A stretch of DNA of 64,000 nt from Risungbinella massiliensis (GCF_000942395.1 NZ_LN812102.1:217358-281357); one strand, 5' to 3'; numbered from the stretch's first letter, positions 1-7,810 are shown. Notes: a model not told the origin generated them from the sequence alone. Program-made: numbers and translations.

Positions 1-854
1 AAGACACGTCGCAGCTGGAGAAATGCTTGTAATTGTTCCATCCAAGAAGAATCTAGCGCTTTTTCTGTCTGATATCCTGCAAGAAAAAAGCGGAGGAATC
101 TTCTTGTGAAGGTAACTTCATCCTTTCCTGCTAGAGGAGGCTTTCTTAAACGGGTAAGCGCATGGTATAGGGAAACAGCAATATCTTGGAGATAATAATG
201 GTAGCAACAATCTTCAAAATCAAAGGCACAAAGAACGCCATCATCAGTCATATGGAAGTTACGGTTATGCAGATCATAATGAATAAGCCCGTAGGTAAAG
301 GGAGTTTGCGGAAATGATTGAATCTGCTCTATTAACTCAGTTGCACGCTGATATACAAGGCACTGATCTTTTGGGAGATACTTATCTAACTGGAACCATT
401 CCTCTTGATCCCATTGCTTCCGTGTCGGTGAGGGTGCTTGGTATTCCATAGCTAGTTGATGAAATTGACCTGTCATTTTACCCCATTTCAAAAAGTACTC
501 ATCTGTCCAATCCTCGAACTCTAATGGGATCCCTGATGCCTTTTCAAAACAGACTACATAAAAACCGGCAACTTCGATCATTTTTGCCCCTGTTTTGGTT
601 GAGAATATACTTGTTGCGGATGCCCCATTTTTTGCTAAGTAATCAACAAAGTGAACTTCCGCCTCCACATCCCAAGGCTCTCTACGATGATTCGGAGAAC
701 ACCGTAGGATAATGGTTTTATTGTTCGTTTGTAACTCATAGACGATATTTACACTGCCTCTTCGTAATCTCATTGATAGGATCTTCCAGCCATATTGCTC
801 CTCGATCTCATGGAATACCTCATCTGTGACTTGATAGATTCTTTTTTTCTCCAT
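1..854 (-). CDS. Aminoglycoside phosphotransferase-like kinase (3' end outside window)
   Basis: The reverse strand reads open from an ATG at 854 to the window edge, about 284 codons, with no stop. A GGAGGGAG ribosome site sits just upstream (859-866). The translation contains HYDLHNRNF followed about 12 residues later by CAFDFED. This is the catalytic-loop and metal-binding pattern of the APH/choline-kinase fold, with Tyr where Gly is usual in HGDLH. N-terminal strands resembling a nucleotide-binding lobe (VNIVYEL, TIILRCS) fit. The substrate cannot be told: homoserine kinase-like, CotH/CotS-like and drug-kinase relatives all share this motif. The C-terminus is missing because of the window boundary, not because of a mutation. 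Confidence 0.75.
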   Translation of the reverse strand, partial: MEKKRIYQVTDEVFHEIEEQYGWKILSMRLRRGSVNIVYELQTNNKTIILRCSPNHRREPWDVEAEVHFVDYLAKNGASATSIFSTKTGAKMIEVAGFYVVCFEKASGIPLEFEDWTDEYFLKWGKMTGQFHQLAMEYQAPSPTRKQWDQEEWFQLDKYLPKDQCLVYQRATELIEQIQSFPQTPFTYGLIHYDLHNRNFHMTDDGVLCAFDFEDCCYHYYLQDIAVSLYHALTRLRKPPLAGKDEVTFTRRFLRFFLAGYQTEKALDSSWMEQLQAFLQLRRV

Positions 855-883
855 GCATCTCCCTCCTATAATTCATTATATTG

Positions 884-915
884 AAAAACCACCTCCTATT
901 AGTAGAAGGTGGTGG
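884..915 (-). terminator. Intrinsic terminator of the IolW-like gene
   Basis: Read on the minus strand, ACCACCT (913-907) pairs with AGGTGGT (894-888) and is followed by TTTTTC. It lies 13 bases past the dehydrogenase stop codon. Confidence 0.7.
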
Positions 916-927
916 AATGAAGTGGTT

Positions 928-1968
928 TTATGAAAGGGATATAACCCGTTTTTCTCGATGAGACTTCATCGCAAGCTCGATGATTTGGATCACACACAGC
1001 CCTTCTTCAGCAGAAACAGGTAAAGTAACATTCTCTGAAATAGCTGCTGCTATCCCTTGATAATAGGACTCATAACTTCCTGGTAATAGCTCTGTTTTTT
1101 TCATGCCGTTTTCTAGAGTTACTACTGTTCCATGTTGGGATTCAGTTGCTGCTCCCCATCCATTCATCCCTGGACGAGATCCAGCTTTTAAGGCATCTTC
1201 TTGTCCATCAATTCCATACTGAACAAAACTACCTTGTGTACCATGAACCTCATAGCGCGGTCCTGGTTGGAGAGAAAGCGAACCAGATCGTAAGATAACT
1301 TTCCGTTCATTTGGATAGTAGAGTGTTAGATGAAAACCATCTGGAGCTACTGCTTCTTTACGTTGTGTAAAAATATCTGCATAACCTGCTTCCGGCTTCC
1401 CAAATAAAATAAGTGCTTGATCAATCAAATGAGAACCTAGATCATATAACACCCCTGCACCTTCCGGGTCTTGTTCTTTCCAACGCGCCTGCACTTCAGG
1501 GCGGAAACGATCAAAATGGGCATAGTAGGTATGTATATCTCCTAGCTCGTTGGTTTGAATCAGATGACGCATTGTTAAAAAATCGTTATCCCATCGACGG
1601 TTATGAAAGACACTCAAAATCTTGTTCTTTTCTTTACTAAGGCGGATTAGCTCTTCTCCTTGCTCGGAACGAACAACAAACGGCTTGTCCACCACAACAT
1701 GTTTTCCGGCTAGAAGCGCCGCTTTGGCTAATTCATAATGACTAGAATTAGGCGTTGCTATTACTACGAGATCAATGCTAGGATCGTCTAAAATCTCACT
1801 CGTCTCTAATACCGCCTCTACTCGATTTCCTAAACTCTGTTTTACTTTTTCTTTTTGACTGGTTCGTACTTTCGTAAGTTGCAGTGATTCGGTAGACTGA
1901 ATAAGTGGAGCATGAAATACTTCTCCTGCAAGACCAAATCCTATTAATCCAACTGATAATTTTTCCAT
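928..1968 (-). CDS. iolW: Gfo/Idh/MocA oxidoreductase, scyllo-inositol 2-dehydrogenase-like
   Basis: This 346-residue NAD(P)-dependent dehydrogenase has an N-terminal Rossmann motif (GLIGFGLAGEVFHAPLI), the family lysine in VVVDKPF near residue 95, and the active-site YDLGSHLIDQ near residue 175. The stretches HNRRWDNDFLT, RPEVQARW and YGIDGQEDAL closely match my memory of Bacillus YvaA/IolW, an NADP-dependent scyllo-inositol 2-dehydrogenase, and the length is similar. It is transcribed divergently from endonuclease V, with about 50 bp between starts, and ends at its own terminator. No other inositol genes are in the window, so it probably acts alone. The exact sugar or inositol substrate is inferred by similarity only. 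Confidence 0.8.
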   Translation of the reverse strand: MEKLSVGLIGFGLAGEVFHAPLIQSTESLQLTKVRTSQKEKVKQSLGNRVEAVLETSEILDDPSIDLVVIATPNSSHYELAKAALLAGKHVVVDKPFVVRSEQGEELIRLSKEKNKILSVFHNRRWDNDFLTMRHLIQTNELGDIHTYYAHFDRFRPEVQARWKEQDPEGAGVLYDLGSHLIDQALILFGKPEAGYADIFTQRKEAVAPDGFHLTLYYPNERKVILRSGSLSLQPGPRYEVHGTQGSFVQYGIDGQEDALKAGSRPGMNGWGAATESQHGTVVTLENGMKKTELLPGSYESYYQGIAAAISENVTLPVSAEEGLCVIQIIELAMKSHREKRVISLS

Positions 1969-2020
1969 TATGAATCACTCCCTTTTCTTCCCTATTATAA
2001 CGAAACAAAGGAGAAAACAA

Positions 2021-2698
2021 ATGCATATAGAAATGCGCCATTCTTTTGATTTGAATGAATACGAACAACAAGAGCTGCAATCGCAACTTCGTCAAGAGAT
2101 TAGAATACCTGATCAATTTTCCCTGACACCAAAAGTGGTCGCTGGGATCGATCTCGCCTACTGGGATAATCAGGCGATCGCAATCGTACTTGCCATGGAC
2201 TACGAAACAAAGGAAGTTCTGGAAGTAGTGCATCACCAGGCGACAGTCTCTCAAGATTACATCCCTGGACTTCTCGCTTTTCGGGAATTGCCTGTTTTGC
2301 TACCCGCTTGGGAAAAACTTCAGACAACACCTGATCTGGTCTTTTTAGATGGAAATGGGATTCTCCATCCGAGACGGATGGGACTGGCTACCCATGCATC
2401 CTTTTTCTTTGGACTTCCTACTATCGGAGTTGCCAAGACTTCATTCGCACGGGAATATCCTGAACCCGAATTAGCTGCTGGTAGTATCCAATATATACAA
2501 GATGGAGCAGAAACCCTCGGCGCAGTAGTCCGCACTCAAACACGAGTAAAACCTGTCTTTGTCTCAGTAGGGAATCGAATCAACTTAGAGAGTGCCGTTC
2601 GTTTTGCCCTTCACTTTGTAGGAAAACATAGTCGTATTCCGGAGATCACCCGACAGCCGGATATCTGGTCTCGTAAACTTCGCAAACAGCATCAATAG
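2021..2698 (+). CDS. nfi: Endonuclease V (deoxyinosine 3'-endonuclease)
   Basis: Endonuclease V nicks DNA one base 3' of deoxyinosine in repair of deaminated adenine. The protein shows the family blocks in order: VAGIDLAYW with a catalytic Asp, YIPGLLAFRELP, VFLDGNGILHPRRMGLATH, and FGLPTIGVAK. The start chosen is the ATG at 2021 because AAAGGAG lies at 2007-2013. An in-frame extension back to 1970 has no ribosome site. The resulting 225 residues are typical for the family. The gene is monocistronic and followed by a long perfect inverted repeat. It is divergent from the IolW-like gene. Confidence 0.93.
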   Translation: MHIEMRHSFDLNEYEQQELQSQLRQEIRIPDQFSLTPKVVAGIDLAYWDNQAIAIVLAMDYETKEVLEVVHHQATVSQDYIPGLLAFRELPVLLPAWEKLQTTPDLVFLDGNGILHPRRMGLATHASFFFGLPTIGVAKTSFAREYPEPELAAGSIQYIQDGAETLGAVVRTQTRVKPVFVSVGNRINLESAVRFALHFVGKHSRIPEITRQPDIWSRKLRKQHQ

Positions 2699-2717
2699 TT
2701 AACACATATCAATCACA

Positions 2718-2762
2718 GTGACGTCGATGCAATTTGCAAAACTGTCACATCATCGACGTCAC
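2718..2762. repeat. Perfect 12-bp inverted repeat downstream of nfi
   Basis: GTGACGTCGATG at 2718-2729 is mirrored by CATCGACGTCAC at 2751-2762 across a 21-base spacer. It lacks a following T-tract, so it is a poor intrinsic terminator. It lies between nfi and the ABC-F promoter and may be an operator or a processing/termination hairpin. Confidence 0.5.
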
Positions 2763-2803
2763 CATCCAAACGGATATGAAACCGTTGGTGATCTTTTTCC
2801 TCT

Positions 2804-2832
2804 TTGACTTTTTGTTATCGGATCACTATAAT
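2804..2832 (+). promoter_or_regulatory. Vegetative promoter of the ABC-F leader
   Basis: TTGACT at 2804-2809 and a perfect TATAAT at 2827-2832 are separated by 17 bases. Transcription should begin near 2839, leaving about 380 bases of leader RNA before the resistance gene. Confidence 0.85.
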
Positions 2833-2857
2833 AGCTACTGAACTTTTAAAATTGAGG

Positions 2858-3049
2858 AGGATTATTAAAAAATGACACATTCTATAAGACTGCGTTTCCC
2901 TACTTTGAACTAGTAATTGAATACGTTCAAAGGCTCTGTGCTGTACACAGAGTCAACGGGATCAGTCTGTCCTTTTTTAATAATCTTCATTGCAAATGCT
3001 GTACTATTTTGTACTTGAAGAAAGGCGGATCGTTCTGCCTTTCTTTTTT
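2858..3049 (+). promoter_or_regulatory. Transcription attenuator (leader hairpins plus intrinsic terminator)
   Basis: Several mutually dependent pairings are visible. The leader ribosome site and start (2858-2872) pair with 2973-2987. CTTTGAAC (2903-2910) pairs with GTTCAAAG (2925-2932). CTCTGTG (2934-2940) pairs with CACAGAG (2946-2952). AAGAAAGGC (3018-3026) pairs with GCCTTTCTT (3037-3045), ending in a T-run to 3049. The last is a standard intrinsic terminator 168 bases before the ABC-F start. A ribosome stalled on the ErmDL-like peptide would prevent the upstream pairings, which is the logic of drug-induced read-through. The antiterminator pairing itself was not proven. Confidence 0.7.
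2872..2913 (+). CDS. ErmDL-like macrolide-sensing leader peptide
   Basis: A 13-codon ORF follows GAGGAGG (2854-2860) and encodes MTHSIRLRFPTLN. This is nearly the leader peptide of Bacillus ermD as I remember it (MTHSMRLRFPTLNQ), in which macrolide-bound ribosomes stall at the Arg-Leu-Arg (+X+) motif. Here the motif is residues 6-8. Instead of an erm methylase it precedes an ABC-F gene. Its 3' end (CTTTGAAC, 2903-2910) pairs perfectly with GTTCAAAG (2925-2932). Its ribosome site and start pair with 2973-2987, so ribosome position can reshape the RNA. Stalling here is inferred from the motif. Confidence 0.8.
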   Translation: MTHSIRLRFPTLN

Positions 3050-3116
3050 GTGTGCTAATTGATTACAAAACACTTGGGATCATTTTTACCTAATTTGTAC
3101 TAGTGGAGGGGAAAGC

Positions 3117-3140
3117 ATGCAATTCTTACTTTTCTTTTGA
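3117..3140 (+). CDS. Second leader peptide MQFLLFF of the ABC-F gene
   Basis: Seven codons (MQFLLFF, then TGA) follow a GGAGGGG ribosome site at 3104-3110. The stop codon abuts the first arm of a four-segment RNA switch (3139-3212), exactly where an erm-type leader ORF sits. Very short hydrophobic leaders are known for msrD (I recall MYLIFM). No arrest motif is certain here, so function rests on position, ribosome site and RNA structure. Confidence 0.6.
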   Translation: MQFLLFF

Positions 3141-3219
3141 TACGAGCTTTGGAGAATAAAAGCTCGTATCGGTTCTAGCTACCGATACGAAATCACATAT
3201 TTCGGGGGTAGCGAATATG
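3139..3219 (+). promoter_or_regulatory. Four-segment translational attenuator masking the ABC-F ribosome site
   Basis: Segment 1 (3139-3150) pairs perfectly over 12 bp with segment 2 (3159-3170). Segment 2 (3164-3173) can alternatively pair over 10 bp with segment 3 (3181-3190). GCTACC (3178-3183) and CGAAAT (3188-3193) pair with GGTAGC (3207-3212) and ATTTCG (3199-3204), burying the GGGGGTAG ribosome site in front of the ATG at 3217. This 1:2/3:4 versus 2:3 arrangement is the classical erm attenuator design. Stalling on the MQFLLFF leader would open segment 2 and free the start. Confidence 0.8.
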
Positions 3220-4674
3220 GAGCAAATTTGTTTTGAACTGGAAAATGTCGAAGTGACATATTTAGATAAAGATGTATTAAAAATCGAACGATTAGCAGTT
3301 CACCAATTGGATCGCATTGGGATTGTCGGGAAAAATGGTGCAGGGAAAAGCACATTATTGAAGTTGCTAACAGGTGAAATTCAACCCACCAATGGAAAAG
3401 TAAAACGGCACGTTGAGTGTGGTTATTTTGCGCAACTTGAATCTACAACTGATTTCGAAGCAGATGCAGCCTTACTTGGAAGATTAGCAGTTCCACAAAA
3501 TAGTGAGTCCTTAAGTGGTGGCGAACAAACGAGGCGAAAGCTTGCGCAAATGTTTACACATTACCATGAAGCCTTACTAATCGATGAGCCGACCACACAC
3601 TTGGATCTAGATGGAATCTCGTTCTTGCTTAATGAATTACGATATTACTATGGAGCACTTGTGCTAATTAGTCATGACCGTGCGGTCTTAGACGAGCTCG
3701 TCACAACCATTTGGGAAGTATGCGACGGTAAGGTGCGCGTTTATTCAGGTAATTACAGCAAATATATGGAGCAGAAGCAGTTAGAACGAGAACAGCAGAG
3801 TCGAGCTTATGAACAATACAAAAAAGAAAAAAGTCGTCTTGAAAAAGCAGCACAAGAGAAAATGAAGAAGGCGAAAAAAATTGCACAAGCAGGCAGCATG
3901 TCGAAAAAAGAGTCGAAGGCAAAAGCGAATCATCGCATGTTTGAGTCAAAATCCAAGGGCACGAGCCAAAAAGCGGTGCATCGTGCAGCTAAAGCGATTG
4001 AGCAGCGAATAGAAAAACTTCAGGAAGGCGAATCTGTACAACAGGAAAAGAAAATGGTATTCCGCCAGTCGAAAACATTGGAATTGCATAATAAATTTCC
4101 TATCATGGCAGACCGACTTACTCTTCAAGTGAAGAATCAAGTGTTATTGGATGAAGTAAGCTTTCAACTGCCGCTAGGGAAAACAATAGCGATTACTGGT
4201 GTAAATGGAAGTGGAAAAACTACATTGCTCCACCATATCGCTGTTGATGGTGAAGGTTTAACCATTTCACCAAAAGCCAAAATCGGTTATTTTCGTCAAA
4301 TGAGCTATCAATTTTCAGATGATGAAACAGTACTGGAATTTGTGAAGAATCGCTCCGAATATGATGAAGGATTTCTGAGGAGTTTTTTACATGCAATGCA
4401 ATTTGTCGGTACCGATATACGGAAAAATGTGAAGTCCTTAAGTGGTGGAGAAGCAGTTCGCATACAACTTTGTCAGCTCTTCTTAGGAGAATATAACATT
4501 TTATTATTAGATGAACCAACCAACTTCTTAGATATTCGTGCGATCGAAGCGTTAGAACGATTTATAGATGCTTATAAAGGAACAATTGTACTCGTTTCTC
4601 ATGATCAAGCGTTCATCCGCAATGTTGCAGATTTGCAGTATATCATTCATGAGAAAAAATTGAAGCAAGTGTAG
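3217..4674 (+). CDS. ABC-F ribosomal protection protein, Msr-type
   Basis: A 485-residue cytoplasmic protein with two ABC ATPase domains and no membrane segments, as in antibiotic-resistance ABC-F factors that enter the ribosomal E site and displace bound drugs. Walker A motifs are GKNGAGKST (38-46) and GVNGSGKTT (about 329-337), signatures are LSGGE twice, and Walker B motifs are LLIDEPTTHLD and ILLLDEPTNFLD. A charged, lysine-rich linker (about 190-290, rich in EQYKKEKSRLEKAA-like helix) joins them. Length and sequence are close to MsrD (487 aa), which protects against macrolides. The two upstream leader peptides support drug induction. Drug spectrum is inferred. A terminator follows directly. 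Confidence 0.88.
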   Translation: MEQICFELENVEVTYLDKDVLKIERLAVHQLDRIGIVGKNGAGKSTLLKLLTGEIQPTNGKVKRHVECGYFAQLESTTDFEADAALLGRLAVPQNSESLSGGEQTRRKLAQMFTHYHEALLIDEPTTHLDLDGISFLLNELRYYYGALVLISHDRAVLDELVTTIWEVCDGKVRVYSGNYSKYMEQKQLEREQQSRAYEQYKKEKSRLEKAAQEKMKKAKKIAQAGSMSKKESKAKANHRMFESKSKGTSQKAVHRAAKAIEQRIEKLQEGESVQQEKKMVFRQSKTLELHNKFPIMADRLTLQVKNQVLLDEVSFQLPLGKTIAITGVNGSGKTTLLHHIAVDGEGLTISPKAKIGYFRQMSYQFSDDETVLEFVKNRSEYDEGFLRSFLHAMQFVGTDIRKNVKSLSGGEAVRIQLCQLFLGEYNILLLDEPTNFLDIRAIEALERFIDAYKGTIVLVSHDQAFIRNVADLQYIIHEKKLKQV

Positions 4675-4691
4675 TTTCAAGCTGATATTTA

Positions 4692-4731
4692 AGATAAGCC
4701 ACCAAGGCAATTTCGGTGGCTTATCTCTTTT
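4692..4731 (+). terminator. Intrinsic terminator of the ABC-F gene
   Basis: AGATAAGCCACC (4692-4703) pairs perfectly with GGTGGCTTATCT (4715-4726), followed by CTTTTAT. Confidence 0.85.
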
Positions 4732-4812
4732 ATGTCCACAAAAAAAATGAGGATCATAACTGATCCTTAAATGAAAGCTTCTAAAAACTTTCTGAAAAGT
4801 ATGGTTAATTAG

Positions 4813-4867
4813 TTGACAATGCACAATAAACAGCATATTCTATGAATGAACGAATCGTTCATTCATA
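4813..4867 (+). promoter_or_regulatory. Promoter with a TetR-type operator ahead of the FAD monooxygenase
   Basis: TTGACA (4813-4818) and TATTCT (4836-4841) are 17 bases apart. Immediately downstream is a perfect palindrome with 13-base arms around one base: TATGAATGAACGA (4841-4853), A, TCGTTCATTCATA (4855-4867). It covers the expected transcription start, the usual place for a TetR operator. The TetR gene downstream (6595-7194) is the natural candidate regulator. Confidence 0.8.
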
Positions 4868-4889
4868 ACTCAAGGAGGAATAATCACCT

Positions 4890-6359
4890 ATGTATGGAAA
4901 AACAGAACGGGCTATTATAATTGGAGGAGGCATCGCTGGATTAATGACAGCAAAAGTGCTTTCTGAGTACTTTCAAGAGGTCACTATTGTAGAGAAAGAT
5001 GACCTCCCTGGAAAACCTGAAAACCGTCTTGGTATTCCTCAAGGTTTTCATCCTCATCGTTTCACACCACGTGGTAAGTCGATTACAGAACGTCTCTTTC
5101 CTGGATATGAAGAAGATTTAAAAGCACAGGGCTGTCCATCTTCGCTAAACAAAACCATTCATCAAATGAATCAATACGGAAGCATAGTAGGTCCATACCC
5201 TCGCGATGATATCAAGTTTAGTAGAGCAGTACTAGAATGGGTTCTACGACAGCGTGTAAGAAAAATTTCGAATGTTCGTTTTCTTACAAAGCATGATGTA
5301 ATCAATTTATTATCAACTCCAGACCATTCAACCATTACAGGGATTCGGGTTCGAGAACGAGGACAACAAGAACAAGAGAAAATACTGACAGCTGATATAG
5401 TATTAGATACTAGTGGCCGCTCATCCAAGCTAGCAAAATGGTTAGAAGAATTAGGATATGATGTGCCAACACCAGATCTTTTGAAAGTCGATCTTGGATA
5501 TAGTACTCGCCGTTATCAACTTCCTCCCCATTTAACACATATAGCAGAAAAATGGGATGTCATTAACATTGCAGGTCAACCTGCTAATAGTACAGTCACA
5601 GGAGTTTTTTCCTTTGTTGAAAATCAAACTGCAGAGGTATGTCTTTATCGTCCTGGAGGACACTACCCTCCTACAAATATTGAGCAATTTAATGAGGCGA
5701 TTACTGAGCTACCAAGCCCTATCATCGCAGAAATATTACAAGGGCTAGTACCAATCACAACACCCCGAGGTTATCGCATACAACAATTGTATCGTCATCA
5801 CTATGAACAAATGCAACAATGGCCGTCCGGTTTGATAGTATTAGGTGATGCATTTTGTATTTTTGATCCTATTTTTGGTCAAGGTATGACCGTTGCTGCG
5901 GTCGAAGTGGAAATGATCGAATTATGTTTGCAGGAACAACAGGACGACCCCCACCCTCATTTTGAAAAGAAGGTACTCAAAAAAATACAAGAGGTTATTG
6001 AACCTGCTTGGTGGTACAATTGCGCTGCCGACTTGCAATGGGAAGGTGTTGCATATGTAGGTTCCGAACCTTTGAAAGGGATTGATTTTGGCCAAAAATA
6101 TATGGATCTTTTTCTGAAACATGCAACAATCGAACAAGATTCACAGCTTTATGGATTGTATTGGGCTGTGAATACTTTAGCAATCTCCCCTAATGCTATA
6201 ATGAATCCACAAATGGTAATGACCATTCTGAAAGCATCTACAGATGGTAATCAATTCCTAGCTGAGCTTTTACAAGATGGTAGCCAATCATTGGAGAAAG
6301 TATTGGATGAGATACTACCCTCCTTTTCGGAAACTCTTTTTGAATCAGTAAGCTTATAA
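4890..6359 (+). CDS. FAD-dependent monooxygenase, UbiH/PHBH-like
   Basis: A 489-residue flavoprotein of the group A (p-hydroxybenzoate hydroxylase-like) fold. The FAD dinucleotide motif AIIIGGGIAGLMTA is at residues 8-21, and the second FAD contact GDAFCIFDPIFGQGM lies near 310, matching the GD-x6-P-x2-G motif. The middle carries the expected substrate-binding sheet. Such enzymes hydroxylate aromatic or polyketide-like compounds, or inactivate drugs, but no close named relative was recognised. It is preceded by a TetR-type operator and followed by a TetR gene, which suggests induction by its substrate or a toxic compound. It is not kynurenine 3-monooxygenase by anything visible, despite the nearby kyn operon. 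Confidence 0.8.
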   Translation: MYGKTERAIIIGGGIAGLMTAKVLSEYFQEVTIVEKDDLPGKPENRLGIPQGFHPHRFTPRGKSITERLFPGYEEDLKAQGCPSSLNKTIHQMNQYGSIVGPYPRDDIKFSRAVLEWVLRQRVRKISNVRFLTKHDVINLLSTPDHSTITGIRVRERGQQEQEKILTADIVLDTSGRSSKLAKWLEELGYDVPTPDLLKVDLGYSTRRYQLPPHLTHIAEKWDVINIAGQPANSTVTGVFSFVENQTAEVCLYRPGGHYPPTNIEQFNEAITELPSPIIAEILQGLVPITTPRGYRIQQLYRHHYEQMQQWPSGLIVLGDAFCIFDPIFGQGMTVAAVEVEMIELCLQEQQDDPHPHFEKKVLKKIQEVIEPAWWYNCAADLQWEGVAYVGSEPLKGIDFGQKYMDLFLKHATIEQDSQLYGLYWAVNTLAISPNAIMNPQMVMTILKASTDGNQFLAELLQDGSQSLEKVLDEILPSFSETLFESVSL

Positions 6360-6512
6360 GTAACATTTGATAAATAAATTACATCATTCTATAATGTACG
6401 AGATAAATGAGTAAATTTAGCGATTGAATGCACATGAAATTTAGCAGATAATACTTCCGAATTATTAGAATGGTAGGAATAAATTAGCTAATTTTGATTT
6501 AAATATCGAAAA

Positions 6513-6548
6513 TAAAAGACCCATTGAGCTGTTTTAATGGGTCTTTTA
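6513..6548 (+). terminator. Intrinsic terminator between monooxygenase and tetR
   Basis: TAAAAGACCCATT (6513-6525) pairs with AATGGGTCTTTTA (6536-6548). It ends the monooxygenase transcript 47 bases before the TetR start, so tetR needs read-through or a promoter overlapping the hairpin. Confidence 0.75.
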
Positions 6549-6594
6549 AACAACAATTATAAACAAATGGGATCGTACAGGAGAGTGGAGAGCA

Positions 6595-7194
6595 TTGTCA
6601 CCCTTAAACGAAGAACAACTGCAACAAATTCGTGATGAACGAAAAGAACAGATCATGGAAGCAGCCTTAAAAATTTTTGCTAAACGAGGAATTATCGGAA
6701 CAAAAATGAGTATGATCGCTACGGAAGCTGGCATCAGTCCAGGTCTGCTTTACCGTTACTTTAAATCAAAAGACGAACTTTTCATTACATTGGTTCAGCA
6801 AGCAACACAAGAATCCGTTGCTGGGATTGGGAGTGTATATCAAATACCTGGATCTCCAATTGAAAAAATAAGAACTTTAACAAAAGAAATCCTTGTCGAG
6901 GAAAATAAACTTTATTTTCTACTGATACATCAGGCTCGAACTTCAGATGAAGTTCCAGAAGAAGCACTTCATATTATCGAAAAATACCCGATGGACATTT
7001 ATATTGATCTACTGGAATCCTTATTCTTAGAAGGACAGAAAGCAGGCGAGTTTGCAGCAGGTGATCCACGCAAACTTATATCCTGCTATCTTTCAATTAT
7101 ATCGGGACTGATGGTGTTGGATTTATATAATGATCAAGTTTATCAGATGCCAGATGTTGATCTAATAATGCGGATTCTAACTACCTCTAATTAA
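6595..7194 (+). CDS. TetR/AcrR family transcriptional repressor
   Basis: A 199-residue one-domain repressor. The N-terminal helix-turn-helix is typical: IMEAALKIFAKRGIIGTKMS, IATEAGISPGLLYRYFKSKDELF (residues about 20-63). The C-terminal helical domain is variable and should bind a small-molecule inducer. The start is TTG at 6595, with GGAG at 6587-6590. It is the probable regulator of the monooxygenase, because a perfect 27-base palindrome overlaps that promoter. Its stop overlaps the 3' end of kynB on the other strand by 8 bases, so the two transcripts converge. Confidence 0.85.
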   Translation: MSPLNEEQLQQIRDERKEQIMEAALKIFAKRGIIGTKMSMIATEAGISPGLLYRYFKSKDELFITLVQQATQESVAGIGSVYQIPGSPIEKIRTLTKEILVEENKLYFLLIHQARTSDEVPEEALHIIEKYPMDIYIDLLESLFLEGQKAGEFAAGDPRKLISCYLSIISGLMVLDLYNDQVYQMPDVDLIMRILTTSN

Positions 7195-7810
7195 TAGTCC
7201 GTAAAACAGCTCTCACAGGGCTTCCATCTCCATTGTGAATTGATAGGGGTAGTGCAATCAACTCATACTCCCCTTCTTCCACATGATCTAAAACCAAACC
7301 CTCTAATATGTGAATCCCATACGAATTCATGATATGATGAATCTCTAACTCCTTGCTATCGATAGGATCTACTGAAGGGAGATCCAAACCGATCAATTTT
7401 ATTCCTTGTTCACTTAAGTAGGTTACAGCTTTTGGAGTGAGACAAGGAATATCCGTTGGGAATTGAGCACGATCTTTCCAAAAATCCGTGTGGATAAGAA
7501 GACGCAGTACACCTGATAAGTCATATTTTTGAAGATCTTCTACACAAATGACTCGCGCTTCACTTAAATGAATCACCCGGCATTGCCCTACATAGAGCAA
7601 CAAATCAAGCTGATGAACTTTCTGTCCCTGCTCATCAAAATGAAACGGAGCATCGATGTGAGTCCCTGTGTGGGTACTTAATTGGATTTGACCTACATTG
7701 ACCGAGCCGCTTTGTTCTTTTGTCCAAGTCAACTGAAACGAAAACTCCGTATCTCCAGGCCATACGGCCATTTTAGAATGTAATGGCTGTGAAATGTCGA
7801 GTATCTTCAT
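7187..7810 (-). CDS. kynB: Kynurenine formamidase (arylformamidase)
   Basis: KynB hydrolyses N-formylkynurenine to kynurenine and formate, the second step of tryptophan breakdown. The 207-residue cyclase-type protein carries the metal-binding signature HTGTHIDAPFHF at residues 47-58 and opens with [20 protein letters not shown], typical of bacterial KynB. Its ATG shares one base with the kynU stop (TAATG), so translation is coupled. It is last in the kynA-kynU-kynB operon and its 3' end overlaps the convergent tetR gene. Confidence 0.93.
   Translation of the reverse strand: MKILDISQPLHSKMAVWPGDTEFSFQLTWTKEQSGSVNVGQIQLSTHTGTHIDAPFHFDEQGQKVHQLDLLLYVGQCRVIHLSEARVICVEDLQKYDLSGVLRLLIHTDFWKDRAQFPTDIPCLTPKAVTYLSEQGIKLIGLDLPSVDPIDSKELEIHHIMNSYGIHILEGLVLDHVEEGEYELIALPLSIHNGDGSPVRAVLRTIN

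Noticed and set aside
4890-6359. Flavin monooxygenase as kynurenine 3-monooxygenase of the kyn pathway
   Set aside because: It is on the opposite strand with its own TetR operator, and its sequence is closer to general UbiH/PHBH-like enzymes than to Kmo. Adjacency alone is not enough.
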